64,000 nt of DNA from Chelonoidis abingdonii (GCF_003597395.2 NC_133770.1:32394479-32458478), one strand, 5' to 3'; shown: positions 30,736 through 44,040, counted from the first letter of the stretch. A program made the numbers and translations. Notes: a model not told the origin generated them from the sequence alone.

Positions 30736-32339
30736 CTTCTATTAATCTCTTGCCTCATTCACCACACACTTTCCAAATGAGGCAAGGGAACCTACCAACA
30801 ACAACAGCCTTCTTCACTACACAACTCTGATTCATTGCTTGTGCATTGAATGGAACAGAGGTCCTGCGGAAAAAAATGTATCTGAGTATGTAATTAAATA
30901 CTGTCATAATGTATATGCACAAAGCGGCCAAATGGAGATTGCACGAATTCAGATTTTAATTTTAGAGTGCTAGACTTTGTGACTTTAAAATTCTTTTAGT
31001 GTAGTTTTTTAATGTAATGTAATAGTAGGTGAAAGTCTCTGTTGTAACTGAGTCCACATGTTATTATCTAAACAGTGTTTTTACTTTTTTGGCTCAAAGT
31101 TCTCTGTATTTACAGTCAAACTAGCGATTTTTTGAAGAGAATTCCAAAGTGTACACAGTGCCTATCTCTAAGAGTATGACAAGCCTCTAATCATTCTGGT
31201 CAAAATAATGTTTGTTTAGTTTATTTCTCCTCACTGTGCCAAAGCATCTAAAATAATGTATGAGAACCCTCAGATTTACACACCTGTTCAAATAGTTATT
31301 TAAAAGGACAGGAAAATACATCTTTACAGAAATACCCTGTTTAATTGGCACAACCAGGTCTTGGCTGGGCTAAATCAGTTGACTGTTGCTATGTTAGATT
31401 ACCAGGAAACAGAGTAAATAGGAGATAAATCCAGCAGACTAAAGATGGGGGTGGGGATGTCAACAAGGCTGAGCGAGAATATCTGAAGAAAGAAATGACC
31501 TAAGCAATCTGGATATTATAGGCTCAGCAGAAACTCTTTTTAAAAATGAGGCAGAAGATAAAAATAGCAGGGCAAAAAATGAAACAAAATAGAACAAAAA
31601 ACACATGCCAGGAAACTGAAATATATCTCCAAGGCAGGATGGGAAGGCAGCTCAGGAAGCGTTTCTGTAGATAAGAAATCTCTAAAAAAAAAATACTTCA
31701 TCACTGATCACGGGAGGACTTCATTTACCATGACATTAACCTCAGCTAACCAAGGTGAAATAAGAGAGGAAGGATGCAGTTTCCCTGGGTAGCACACAAC
31801 TGTTTTTCTGACCTATACTGTGCAGCAAGTTACAACAGCAAAGGCTGTTCCGGATACAGTATTAGCAACAGGACAGGTTGTGATAAAAACCAAACAAAAA
31901 CCGCTGACAGCTACTGATTGCAAGGTGAAGTGCAAAAGTGTACTGGTGACATAACAGGTCTGGAAAAAGGCTCCTTAACACTGAATTATTGTCTAGTGAA
32001 TGTGAGCAATACCTTTGAACAGTTAAGGCCAGAGATCTACATAGTCATTAACTCAAATTAAATCAGCAAGAAAAAACAATACATATAAGCAACATTGCAG
32101 AACATTACACAGTGTAAACAAAACCATTTAAGTGTAATCTACAAAGGAAAAGCTACGAATTTGTTCTTCATGATGTGGGAAGAAGACTTGGAAGGCTCTG
32201 GTTCCCACAAGAGTAACCAAGGGCCCATCTACCCCAGAATACCATATGGATGGCTGCAGAAGTAATGGATTAAGACATCCCAGGTACCATGGATGCAAAA
32301 TTTGAGTAACTGAGCATGGAAGTGATTTTGCTTTGGACT
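30736..32339. other. AT-rich sequence, no gene recognised
   Basis: Contains runs of A (31684-31692) and purine-rich text. Nothing recognisable as coding; no TSD-bounded element found. Confidence 0.45.
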
Positions 32340-32347
32340 GTTTAAAA

Positions 32348-33365
32348 CAGTGGTCTCCAAAGTGGGGTGCGCAAGATGATCCATTGGGGGGTATGGCAGG
32401 AGGTGTGCCACCGGGTGGGGGGGAAGAGGGCGGCCGTAGGAGAGAGGGAGCAGGGAAGCTGCCTCTCCCACCCCTGCAGGCAGGGCCACCCAGAACACAG
32501 GGGTTTTAGGGGCTGCAGGGCCCTGGGTTAAGTGGGCCCCGGGGCCCTGGCCTTAAACTCTAGATCCCCTTTCAGAATGTGGCCCTGAGTCCGCCGTCCT
32601 GTGCTCACAGGGCTGCATTCCAAAAGGGGTTTTAGATCTGCAGGCCAGGGCCCTGGGGCCCTCTTAGCCCAGGGCTTTAAGCCCCTAAAACCCCTGTGTT
32701 CTGGGTGGCCCTGCCTGCCCAGGGGGCAGGTCCCATAATCGCGGCTCCCAGACTCGTGGCCATGGGGGCAGTGCCATGCTATGCAGAGCCACCTGCACAC
32801 CCCCTGCACCAAACAGGTGCTGCCCCAGGCAAGTGCTCTGCACCTCTTGCCTGCCCCAGCCCTGAGCCTCCTCCCGCACCCCCACCTTGAGTGCCCTCCT
32901 GCACCTTAACTCCCTCCCAAACCCTGCACCCCCAGCCCTGAGCATCCTCCTGCACCCTAACTCCCTCCTAGACCCTGCACCCCCAGTCCTGAGTGCCTTC
33001 TCGCACCCTAACCCTAATCCAGACCTTCGAATCGCTGTATAACAAAGTGTTAAACCAAGATTTTCAGAAATAATGAAACATATTCAATCACATTGCTCTC
33101 ATTAAAATTATTAATAATAAAAACATTTTTGTGAGAGCAAAAAGGTTTTTTGTACCGTTAATGAATACAAAACAACAAACATTTAAAAATATTGTTTATT
33201 TCATCTTTATCTCATCCTTTTTTAATTTCTATTTTTTGTATGTTTTATAATGTACATAATATATTAGTATAGTAACACATAAATAATATACATGTATTGG
33301 GGGTGCATGCTCAAAATTTTTTTTACTGATAGGGGTGCGCAATCAAAAAAGTTTGGAGACCACTG
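32348..33365. mobile_element. Nonautonomous hAT with perfect TSD GTTTAAAA
   Basis: Termini CAGTGGTCTCCAAAGTGGGG (32348) and AGTTTGGAGACCACTG (to 33365). GTTTAAAA flanks both sides exactly (32340-32347 and 33366-33373). The left half is GC-rich and hosts a nested palindromic element (32481-32713); the right half is AT-rich with no transposase frame. Confidence 0.9.
32481..32713. mobile_element. Nested palindromic element CAGGGCCACCCAGAACACAG
   Basis: About 233 bp. The left arm CAGGGCCACCCAGAACACAG then GGGTTTTAGGGGC is repeated in reverse complement at the right end (GCCCCTAAAACCC…CTGTGTTCTGGGTGGCCCTG). Inside are further mirrored GGGCCCTGG/CCAGGGCCC blocks. Flanks share CCTGC on both sides. 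Coding frames here (32528-32945) are shadows. Confidence 0.7.
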
Positions 33366-33373
33366 GTTTAAAA

Positions 33374-33725
33374 CACTAAAATACATGGGGGAAGAAACCG
33401 GCCTCTGTTAAAGCTTCACAAACTGGCCCTTTGCATTTAAGGAACAACGACCTTCACAGTGCCCATGTTTGGGGCCTCCTAACAGTCCTCTAATAAAACC
33501 AGGGAAAATCAGACTCAATATTCCTGACATTGTAAAATAAAAAACAAGCAAAAAACGTTATTTCACCATATACACACACACAAATTGCCAGTATTTGTGG
33601 AGTTCCACTCTGTGCCTAAATCAGTGTTCTAGAGCCATCCTAGTTTGGTCTGAAAACACCTACTCAAAAGGGTGGCCATCGTTTGGATGCCTTGTCCAGT
33701 TTTCCATGCAGTAATTCGGGTAGCC
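33374..33725. other. Single-copy sequence, no gene recognised
   Basis: Contains a short (AC)n run near 33570-33583. No repeat or coding signal seen. Confidence 0.4.
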
Positions 33726-33726
33726 A

Positions 33727-34140
33727 CTGTCTACGCTGTAACGAGGAGGTTTTGCACCTTGTGTAAGTTAGCTTTGCTCTAGCTAGAGTACAACTCTACC
33801 CAGGATCTGCTCGAGCAACTAGCCCATGCAATCACTGCTATATTGCTATCACTGCACCGCTAGTGTTACTCAAGCTAGCTTTGATCTTGTGTAGTCATAC
33901 CCATGCTAGAGCGGCACTAGCTAGATCTACACTAGCTTGGAGTTGTCTGGATGAGCTGTAATCACACCTACTGATTGCACTGTAGACACACTCTGGTTTA
34001 GAGTATCCCTATGGGCTCAGACTGGCACTTGCTCAGGGCAGCTAGGCCCTCATATCGCTGCAGCTACACTATAGTTTTAGCACAATAGCCCATTCAAAGC
34101 CTGCATGAATATGTCTCCTCAAGCTGTAAACTACACCCCC
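33727..34140. mobile_element. Probable old Harbinger-like MITE
   Basis: TGTCTACGCTGTAACGAGG at the left is mirrored by ATTGCACTGTAGACACAC near 33970, and CTACACTATAGTTTTAGCACAATAGCCC follows at 34062. GCTAGC and CTAGCTAG-type words fill the interior. The pattern (GTCTAC/GTAGAC termini around a tagc-rich body) is shared with elements at 43611 and 45102. Diverged; no duplication visible. Confidence 0.4.
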
Positions 34141-35404
34141 ATGTCAAAGTGCAGAGTCTTAAAAAACCTCTACTCTTACAGTCTGGCAAATGGTACACAT
34201 CCAATCTGGTCACCTCCTAAAACATTATTATGGCTGCAGGAATTGTGACTCTGCTCCATGACAACACAGGGATGTTCAGTTGGCCAAAGTGCTAACAGCC
34301 ATTAGGAATGTCTTAGAAAATACACACAAAACTCTAAACCAATCCATTCACAGTCGGATTCCCATCCTAATCCAGCACAGCAGCCTTGCTCAAAATAATC
34401 TGCCAAACCTCAGAAATTAATTAAAACAATGGTAAAGCTTTGGTGTAAACCAAGATAAGGGAACAGAAAATTCAGAGTTTAAACTTAATCTATTATTAGT
34501 TCACCTTGTTATGTCTGGAACTGCAGATCACACAGTATAGTATGTAAAATAAGAGACGATGTACGTTGGGAGCGGGGAAGCCACAATAGGCCAAGTTCTG
34601 CAGTCTCTAACTGAACCAGATTTGATTAAAAACTTCAGACTATGGCCCAGTATTAGCTATCATACTTGCACACACAGAGACAAATTTCAAGACTTGACTC
34701 TGATGTATTTTTCTATTTTAAGTCACAACCTGAATTAAAAAAAAAAAAAAGTTCTCATGCAAAGTGCTGGGTTCACATTCAATCCTTTACTTTCTATTAT
34801 CAAGCTTAGAGAGGAGGTTATTAACAACTCGATTAATAGTAAACTGGAAAAATGTCTTTACTGTGGTAAAACAAAGAATTTAGCTACGGTGAAGCTATAC
34901 TTTTAAGAATTTGCAGAACAATGCAAAAGAAAAAGGATGACATTTTACCTTTCGCCCTAGCTCTTATCAAAGTATGTTTTGTTTTGTTTTTTTGGTTGTT
35001 TTTTTTTGTCTCCCCTAGCTCTTTAAAGAACAGGGGATGCAATGGATTTCCTGTGGCATTTAGATTTTCCTATAAACATTTGACACATTTTTTTATTTGG
35101 TGAAAGTTAGTGCCTAAATTGTAGCTGCTAGGCCAGGAAGAAAGCAGGCAATAGAGAATTACAACCTAGCTAAAAGGACAGTAATTAAAAAGTAACTGTA
35201 ACAGGCCAATAGATCTTGAGTGGAGTTCGATGTATACAAATAAAGAGTAATCCCATTTTCATTTTGCCCTTGTTTTGGTGTTATCTTGAAAAAAAAATAT
35301 TCTTTTTAAAATATTTCACAAAGTCTTCTGCCTCAGCTGTCAAAGACCACTCATGCTGACAAGGAACAGGTTTATATAGGTAGAGAAATAGTAATAGATT
35401 GTAT
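34141..35404. other. AT-rich sequence, no gene recognised
   Basis: A run of 14 A residues near 34738-34750 and T-rich text at 34975-35010 are the only simple repeats. No element boundaries found. Confidence 0.45.
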
Positions 35405-36345
35405 CACTCAAAGAAGGTGATACCATAAAATACAAGGAATTGGAGAGAGCTGTAGTCAGTTCTGGTCATCCCGCCTCAATACATATATATCAGAAGAGCA
35501 GGTACCAGTAATGGGTGATGAAAATTATTCGACACATGGAGAGACTGAAAAGATTAGGACTGCTAGAGGAGACAAATACGATGGAACTGGAGGAGGTATA
35601 CAGAATGACGGTAAAAAAAAAAAAAAGATAAATCAGATAGGAATATTTACGCCCTCCCTCATCATACAAAAACAAGGGGGCATAAAGGCAACAAACTTAA
35701 ACCTGATAAAAGGAAATCATTTTTACTGCACTCTTTAACCTTCTGAACTCATTGCCACAAAATATCACTGCAAAGAAGAGTTAGCAGGATTCAGAAACGC
35801 ATTAGACATTTATATGGAGAAAGAACATCCACAGTTGATAAAGTATAAAAAATACATGTGATACAGGAAAGGCCTAAGCCAAACACTGAATGATGGGTTA
35901 AAAAAAACCAAAACCTCCCCCCCAAGCGGAAGGATAGTCCATAATTGTCCACTATGATGTTACCTAAAGCAATGGTTCACAAACTTTTTACCTCACGCCT
36001 CCCCTTACCCCGTCCATTGCCCCTCCCCCCTGCCAGCCAGGGCTGGGAGTGGGGATGCAGATGGGGTAAGGCGGCATAGGCTGGGAGCATAGTTGGGGGC
36101 AAGACCCCAGGCGCAGGGCCAGGACTGGAGCTGGGTGGCACTCCCTCCCTGCCCAACTGTAGGGGCTGGCCTGGGACCCAGCCATGCTTCCACGAACATT
36201 CCTTGGTGCCCCTGTAGCGGGGTGTTTCCCACAGATTGAGGACCTCTGCTCTAAAGCTTCTGCCACAGTTGGAGACAGGGTACTGGACAACATGGATCTC
36301 AGATGTGATCCACTAGGCTAGTTCAATGTTCTTGTACTAGTATAA
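35405..36345 (+). mobile_element. CR1-like LINE 3' fragment, split by a hAT
   Basis: Sense-orientation CR1 text: AGTTCTGGTCATCCCGCC, GACTGAAAAGATTAGGACTGC, GGAATATTTACGCCCTCCCT, TGAACTCATTGCCACAAAATATC, and after the hAT (35970-36248) GGGTACTGGACAACATGG…GATCCACTAGGCTAGTTC. It corresponds to the C-terminal ORF2 codons and 3' UTR, frame-broken by an A14 tract at 35613. It is a different subfamily from the copies at 9-13 kb. Confidence 0.65.
35970..36248. mobile_element. hAT-like fragment inside CR1
   Basis: Left end CAATGGTTCACAAACTTTTT, right end CAGATTGAGGACCTCTG; flanks ACCTAAAG (35962-35969) and CTCTAAAG (36249-36256) match at 6 of 8. The flanking CR1 text continues across. GC-rich interior gives minus-strand open frames without meaning. 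Confidence 0.65.
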
Positions 36346-36416
36346 ATTATTCAGATTGTTTTAAACAAGCAACCAATGAAACCAGAAACCTCCATGCGTT
36401 GTTTTACTGCAGTATA

Positions 36417-36768
36417 CAGTAGAACCAAGTTATGAACTCAGTGGTCAACCAGACACCTCAAGGCAGCAGCAGAGGAAAAAAAAGCAAATACTGTACAGTA
36501 CTGTGTTAAATTCAAACTATTAAAAAGATAAAGGGAGAGTTTAAAAAAGAGATTTGACAAGGTAAGGAAACTTTCTGTGTTTCATTTAAATTAAGATGGT
36601 TAAAAGCAGCATTTTGCTTCTGCATAGTAAAGTTTCAAAGCTGTATTAAATCAGTGTTCAGCTGTAAACTTTTGAAAGAACAACCATAACATTTTGTTCA
36701 GCGTTAAGAACATTTCAGGTATGAACAGCCTCCAATCTCGAGGTGTTTGTAATTCTGAGGTTCTACTG
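36417..36768. mobile_element. pogo/Tigger-like (Tc1/mariner) element with TA duplication
   Basis: Termini CAGTAGAACC (36417) and GGTTCTACTG (to 36768) are inverted and flanked by TA on both sides (36415-36416, 36769-36770). Sub-terminal AAGTTATGAACTC and GTTTGTAATTCTGA are mirrored. 352 bp, no transposase; a MITE-like derivative. Confidence 0.7.
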
Positions 36769-36770
36769 TA

Positions 36771-39700
36771 GTAACAAACTGAAAATATTAAATATACCTG
36801 CGTAGAGCAATCATTTAAAATCTGCCCTGCCTTAGTGAATGCCTGCTCACCTTGATATTAAATACTGGTAGGTGTTAAAAGTTAAGCAATTTTACTAATT
36901 TCTTTTGATTGGTTAAGGGCTTGAAAGAAACAAACAAAACTCAGAGATGGGTTTTTTAAATGTCAAAAGGGAAACATATGTTATTCTGAACCTAGGAAGA
37001 AAGCGTTCCTGTTAAAATTTCTTCTTTGCACATTTTCCTCCCTAGCTGGGAAGTGCTCCTTTGGGATTCCTACGCACGCCTTCTGCTGCTTGTGGCTTCC
37101 ATAGTTAACAGCTTACTTTACAGAAGCATTAGGCTATAGATCAGCTAAACATTCATTCTCCACTAGAATTTCCTAATTAATGGCCTGCTTAACACAGCTC
37201 AGTGGTACAGAATACTTTTCTGAGTACATGCAGCCAGAGCTAGGACTGAGAAAACAACCACGTAGCAGCTTGGAGGGTTTCTTTCATTCTTTACGTGGAC
37301 CCACTTCTGGGTAGTTCAACCATGTTGGCTTTTGTTATTTTAAGCCTCAGGGTTGTCTATAAAATTGAGCTTCTTTGTTTAAAAATCTCATCTCATACTC
37401 ATCTCTCTTTAAATGAGGCTTACTGACATCATCAAGAGGGGGAAAGGGAATTCAAAGCTGAGACCTTTGACTAAGGGGGCTGCTTTTCTGGAATCAGTTA
37501 GCCATTGGGGCAGCTACAGTGATTCTACTGGGAGGATAAGTGGGTGGTAGGGTATGGGAATTCTCACACCCTAGCAGATCAGGGATTTTCTAGTAAAGGT
37601 CACTGGTGCTCTCAGAGTCCGCCAATAGGTGATAGAAATATTTTGGCCATAGGTAAAAAAGGTTCCATAGTTTTCAGATGCCCAGAAACTGTACTTTTCG
37701 GGGTTTAGAATACTTCCTTGTTTAAGATTCCTGAAACTGTGGCTCCATCTCTAATGACAACAGCCACAGGATGCACTGTGATTAAAGGATATATTATTGC
37801 TGTAGCCATTGACTCAGCCTCTGTTCTTATCAGCCTCCTCGTGACAGTGGCATAGGTGAGATGCTCTATTTATGCAAAGATTTGTTGACACCTATGCCCT
37901 GTCATCTGCATGCAAAACTTTAGGGGAAAAAAGCACATACAGTGTACATCACCCACAGAGGAGTCAGAACAAACCATGCCGCACCATACATTACCATTCA
38001 CAGCTCCCTAATACACAACTCACATTACCGAGAATTAAAACAAAAAAAAGTATCTGAATTAATGCACTTTGCCACCAAATGAAATCCAGAGCAAAGTACT
38101 GCTGGCTCACACGTAGCTCCCAGTCCCCAGTGGTTCAATCTGAGGCACTGCTAACAAAAGCACCTCAGTGGGTCTCTACGGTGGAGACAGGGCATGGAGA
38201 AGAGGCAGCTTCTCAGATAGAGAAACCTAGATCCAGGGCTTTAGATTGAGTTGAACCCAGAAGTGAATCAGATGCCAAGAGGAGAGAGTTTCTTTGGGGT
38301 ATTTGAAATACATCACAATTTAGAACACCTCCCCAATTTTTTTTTAAACAATAATTTATATGAAGTAAATGAATGCTCCAGAGAGCAGCAAGGGGTTGTT
38401 GCTTTCCCACAGAGCAGGATGGGGTGGGGGTGTTAGTATCAGATTAACTGTGATGTCATTAAGAAAAAAAATCTGATCAGTCACAAGAACAAACTTAGCA
38501 AAGCTGAAACACAGAGGTCTAAAGTACACTTGTCTGCACCAATTAAGGCCATTGCACCTGAAGGGAGATGATGGTAGGAGGGTTTCCATCCAGCAAGGTT
38601 TCCACCAGGGAGTTCAACTTTAATATCCAATATTTCAACTCACAGGAACTCTGGATGCAAGAGTTTATGAAATCAGATGATAAATTAACGCTCTCTTCAG
38701 CTGTCCTGGATACTGCCACGTTTTTGGCAAGCACCATCTACTTCTGAGTTTGCACAGCCCCCAGTGGGCCCCTCTGAGCTCCTGTAACATGGTACACTGG
38801 CACACTGTCAGCTGCCAGGGACATTGCCACCATTTGCATATACCACAGGTGAATTTATCCCTGTGTCAGTGACACAGGCTTAATGAATGCACACAAGTTC
38901 TATTTATAATTCATACTTTTGTGGGGAGCACCACACTACAAGTATGATCACTTACAAATACTTAGTGAATACTATTATCCCTGGTCCATGACTAGGGCAC
39001 ACTATGGTAATACAAATAATTAATAATATATGTATGAGACAAATGCAAATAGAATATTCATGGCACCCTCCCATCTCTGTTTACATCTGCTGCAATGATT
39101 ATTTGTTATTTTGTGTCTTATTGGCAGATTTGGGGGTACTGGCTACTGGTGATTTTCTGCTCTTTATGATTCTGTATTTCAATTTCTAGTTATTTATTGA
39201 TTTGGGGGTGGTGGGTTGCACAGCCATGACAACACCCCTTTATTTTAATTTAAATTAATATACATCATACATCACCCTCCTCTCCCTAGAAATGAGAGTG
39301 AACACTCCACTGCAGACACAACGGCCTCTCTGCCAAAAAAAACAAGACGTGCGAGGCTGTGATTCAGCATTCCTGGTTGCTTTAGTGTTATGTTACAGAA
39401 GCTGCACAAGGGTGAGACTGCGACCACGTCTCTCTCACTAACAGAAATATACCTGAGACGCTGAGTGCCTCCTCCATGCCATTTGGAGCCCAAGTTCTTA
39501 GCATCCCACAGGAACAGGCCCCTAAATGTGATTCTTGAAGTATCACCTGCTGTTCTTTGCTTGGCCTTAAGACTGGGGCNGGGGGGAGGGGCGGCTGTCT
39601 CTGGATGCTGGCAGGAAGTGATAGGAAAAAAGCATACATGGGAAGGGAAAGAGTGACTCTCACACACGCACACTCTCTCTCTCTCTCTCAGATTTGGGCT

Positions 39701-42700
39701 CAGCCAGATACAACCTTTTTCTGTGTAATCCCTAGAGACACCACACATGAATAGTTCCAGCTCTTTGTGTACACAATTGTTACCTTGAGGATGTTACACA
39801 TGATATTTGCTATAAAATGGAATGCTGGAAGGTCTGGAGTGATGTTTATTTTCCCTTTCAAAGCAAGCTAGTCTATATTCATTATAATGCTCAACTCCAG
39901 CAAGACTTCACAGTATATCTTTAAATCAGAAAATAGAAGGGTTATGTTATGACGTAGCTCATTCAACTACCCCCGAGGCTGTGAGCTCACAAGCGAAGGA
40001 GGGATGCTTCCAAGCAAAACCCCTGATGCTAAAGGAAGTGGTGTTGTGAACTCACTGTGTAGCATTCTTTCCCAAGTCAGAACGTACCAGTACCCAGAGG
40101 GCTATGTCTTTTGCATGGCCATAAAACCAAGGGCCTGACACTTGTGGCCAGTAGCAGTCCAACAGCACTTTTGATAATGTGTTCTGACCACAGACCAACA
40201 TGGATGACTGCATTCTTCCTGCTTACATTTCTTCTGCATATTCAGCTGCATACAGTATTCTTGTTCACTTCCTATCCTAAACTGTTGTGTAGTGGAGCTG
40301 TGCATTTCCACCCTAGAAGAGGCTGCATTTCAGTGGTCTGAGATGTGATTCTTGTGTGCCAGATACACCTTGTAAAGCAATTTGGTATCTAAGCCCCCAT
40401 ACAAACGTAAGGTGTTAACATTACATTTGTTTCTAAAATAAAGATAACTAAATATTCCCTTTTTATTAAACTTCTGAAAGCTCTGAGTGAAGAGTGGGGG
40501 AGGCAAACAGAGAGTGAAATCCTAGCCTCATTGAGGCCAATGGCAAAACTCCCTTTGACTTGAGTGGGATTAAGATTTTATCCAAAGTTGTTCTATAAGT
40601 TTTCCAAGAACATGTGAGAACGGCCCAGAAAACCCATGTTAGTCAGCAAAGGAGCCTGTAAGAGTGAATTGTGATGACATGGAGAGGGTGCAAGGACCTG
40701 CGCCATTTGGTCACACGTCATCCAGTGCAGGCTATGGGAGTGACCATATGAATCCTGGAAGACTAGTTCAACAAAGACTCCTGTATCTGTCTTTTAAGAT
40801 GTCATTTTAACTAGGAACACCAGGAACAAACTGCCACAGCTTAAAGGAAGCCAGGCCAGCACTGTCAGTGCCATGTACTTCTGACAGCTTAATCAGAAGA
40901 ACAACAACTCATTCGTACCTTTGTTTTAGGAATCAGATTTTTCACTCGACCTGTGCCAGACAACTGCTTTGTTCTTCTGGTCTCTCACATACTTAGCCAT
41001 GTATTTCAATGAAGTCTTTGGTAGTTCATTTACCTTAGCAATATATTTGTGCACCAAAGCCTTATTTCTGTACCAAAAAGTCACTGGTATCCCTGTGAAT
41101 GGCCCAAAGTGATGCCTCAACCTTCACTAATTTGGAACCCTCTGTTTATATATGTATTTTTTAGGCTATACTGACATCTGCAGGTACATAATAATGGATT
41201 TTGGAAAATAGTTGAAAAAACAGGCTCTGGATGGTTTGCAAAGAAAATGATTCTGGTATTATTCTGCCCAAAGGAGGTACATTGGCACTGCATGTTTCCA
41301 CAAGAGGGTGCTATGTATTTTAATGGCTAACCCTTACTACTAAACCTTTGCTAATACTGCAATAGCAGACTTCATTACTTTTTGCTGATGGAATCATTTT
41401 TATGCCAGTTAGTCACATCAAGCCAACACAGCAAAGCCTTCTCAAACTGCAGACATTAGACTGTGCATTCAGGATTATCAGAGAATTACACTACGCAGAA
41501 TTTCCAATGGCCAATACATGCATTCACTTATGTAGATTTCTATGGCGGCAGTTTAATAATGTTTTAAGAAAAGCAAAAGGTTGCAAGTGAGAATGAGTCT
41601 AATAAACTAATGTCAGCTATTATTTGTGCTCAGAAATGCTCATAATAAATTATGCTCAGCCAGAATATAATTCGCTTAGTGACTGGCTCTAAGTTCCACA
41701 GCTCTGTTTAATAAAGAAAATGTTTAAATTTTTGTTAAGGATAACACTAGAGCACAGCAGAATACCATAGGCAATCAAAGAACAATATTAAAAAATGCAA
41801 TGATATCCTAGATAACACATTAGAACATATTTTAAGATTCAGATTGAAAAGTCCAGTTGCCAACACAGACTGACTTCTGGTCAGGTTTAATTTGCATACC
41901 TAGTAATTACATGACAAATAAGTATATCAGCCCTTGATGTCATTATTGTGGTAATACTTTTGTAAAGATTAATTGTTCTCGGACAACTTCTCTGCAAGGT
42001 AAACAAGAAGTGTCTTCATTTTTCCCAAGTTGTTCTTAGTCTTGTAAAAACATTGTGGCCAATACAAGACTTTCTGTTTAAGTTCATCCTTAAAGTATTC
42101 CAAGGCATAGGGAGTCCACAGCTATTGTTCTACTTCCAGGTATTCTTGTACCATTTAAAAAAATACTTTAGTTTTACAGAGCAAATCATTTAGGCTGCTG
42201 TTGATCTGTCTTATTGGTAGATAAAAATCTGTCTCCTTAACCTATTGCTCAATGTGGCCCAAGTGCAGATACGCCAGCATCCAAGGGGTCAGCAAAAGAG
42301 GAATTAGAGAAGGAATCTCAGCATGAATAGACTATACTGAGGCAAATTCCACCCTATGCTATTAAAAGAGTTCCTCCTCTTTCCTAAGCACTAAGGGTCT
42401 GCTCTCACAGAAGTGAATGTGGGGGCTTCCAACTGACTTCATTAGGAGCAAGGGGTGTCCCAAAAGAAGCTGCTTCTATAATGATAAGGTGCAGTTCTCA
42501 AATACAAACACATCCATGCAAAGTAATCCTGCCAGCATGCATACAGAACAGGAGAGAGGAAGGGAATAAAAGACATTCTGTGGTGTTACCCTAAGAGCCA
42601 AATCCTAATCGCTTTATTCACATGTAGTCCCATTGGCTTCAATCAGACTATTTGAAGAGAACAGGATTTTGACACTAAATGGATAATAGTAGGATATTAG

Positions 42701-43229
42701 TCCACCTTTCCCTTTTAATAGTATTCTATTTGAGTGCTGTACTAGTCATGAGAGTAAGGATAGCAGTTAAGAATTGTCTTTGGCTGTTGAATTTAGAAGG
42801 ACTCATCTATCCATGTGTCCACAGAAGATTAACAGAGGTGGTGTTTCCTTTGTGAAGAATGGGGCAGGCCTCTGCTGTGCTCCTTGTTTCAGCTACAGAA
42901 CTCTGGGATGCTAGCGTTCTCCATTTTGTAAGTGCATAGAAGGCAGGCAGATTAACAATTATAGTGATATTATCTGTACAATCCTGGGAAGGCCCATGCC
43001 AGCATACTGGCCAAGATTTGGAACAACTGAAGAAGAATCACAGCCAGGTTTTTCACTGCTATCGGAGTGTGTAGAACATGGGCTATCTAAAGGTCAGAAG
43101 TGTAGATACTGAAGTGCACAGACATGAAGAATAAAGCTCATAGCTTCAGTAAGAACTCAATACTGAGTCTCTCTGCTTTGATTCAAAGTCCTGCCAGTAA
43201 TCTGGTACACAGCGTTATCCAGGTCTGTA
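36771..43229. other. Long mostly single-copy region
   Basis: No coding sequence recognised in 6.5 kb. It contains a CT microsatellite (about 39674-39690, preceded by CACACACGCACAC), an ambiguous base n at 39580 inside a G-run, an ancient palindromic repeat at 40505-40580 (GTGAAATCCTAGCCTCATTG…), another at 42590-42668, a CTCF-like site at 41298-41313, and AT-rich blocks 41580-41720 that could be conserved non-coding. Open frames are short (longest 158 codons at 39272-39748, crossing the n) and have no domain. Confidence 0.4.
41298..41313 (+). promoter_or_regulatory. Possible CTCF-like motif
   Basis: CCACAAGAGGGTGCTA resembles the CTCF core, with departures at two core positions. Motif match only. 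Confidence 0.2.
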
Positions 43230-43237
43230 CTGTAAGG

Positions 43238-43603
43238 CAGTGGTTCTCAACCAGGGGTCCAGGGCCCCCTAGGGGGCCTCGAGCAGGTTTCATGGGGGCC
43301 ACCAAGCAGGGCCAGTGTTAGACTTGCTGGGGCCCAGGGCAGAAAGCTGAAGTTTCACAGTGTGAGACTGAAGCCCAGGGCTCCCAGTCCTGTCACCTGG
43401 AGCTGAAGCCTGAGCAGCTTAGCTTTGTGGGGACCCCTGTGGCATGGGGCCCTGGGCAATTCCCCTGCTTCCTACCTCCTAATGCTGGCCCTGGCTTTTA
43501 TATGCAGAAAAACAGTTTTTATGACACTGGTGGGCCGTGGAGTTTTTATATCGGGGGGGGAGGAGGGAGAGGCACTCGTAAAGAAAAGGGTTGAGAACCT
43601 CTG
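43238..43603. mobile_element. Nonautonomous hAT with perfect TSD CTGTAAGG
   Basis: Termini CAGTGGTTCTCAACC (43238) and GGTTGAGAACCTCTG (to 43603), flanked by CTGTAAGG on both sides (43230-43237, 43604-43611). A smaller CAGGGCC element is nested at 43307-43493. No transposase. Confidence 0.9.
43307..43493. mobile_element. Nested element CAGGGCCAGTGTTAG
   Basis: Begins CAGGGCCAGTGTTAGACTTG and ends CTAATGCTGGCCCTG, with subterminal GGGGCCCAGGGCA mirrored by GGGGCCCTGGGCAATTCCCC. 187 bp. Flanking duplication not evident. Confidence 0.6.
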
Positions 43604-43610
43604 CTGTAAG

Positions 43611-44040
43611 GGTATGTCTTCACTGCCAAGTTTACATGGGCTCTTACTTGGGTGTTGCCCCTAGCCCCCCTCCCATCCACACACACAGCCCTGTCACCTG
43701 AGTTTTAGTGGTGCTTTCAACCCAGGCTAGCTGGCCTGACTGAGGGTAAAGGCTAACGCTCAGGGCGTGCTTTCACTCAGTCTGGTAACACACCCACTGC
43801 ATAGTGAGGACACAAGCTAAACCATTCAAAACCTGATACTCCTCCAATGCCTACCCACAATTCACCCGCAGGTCATCCAGAAGGACAGTGGCTGAGCAGC
43901 ACAAAGAACCGTGGACTATGCCCTCAGAACACCTAACACCACAGAGGGATGAGTACAGAATTAGTAAGGACACAGTAACTCAGGTATGGCTTTGTTGTGT
44001 GTGACTGTTCACTCATGAGCTAGGTTCAAGACAAACCCTG
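43611..44040. mobile_element. Probable Harbinger-like repeat body
   Basis: Starts GGTATGTCTTCACTGCC and continues with TTGGGTGTTGCCCCTAGCC, CACACACAGCCCTGTCACCTGAG and GCTAGCTGGCCTGACTGAGGG. The GTATGTCT…CACTGC opening fits the same MITE-type ends as other elements here. Boundary on the right is uncertain; no duplication. Confidence 0.4.

Noticed and set aside
39272..39748. 158-codon minus frame crossing the n at 39580
   Set aside because: Contains an undetermined base and no domain; the frame may not exist.
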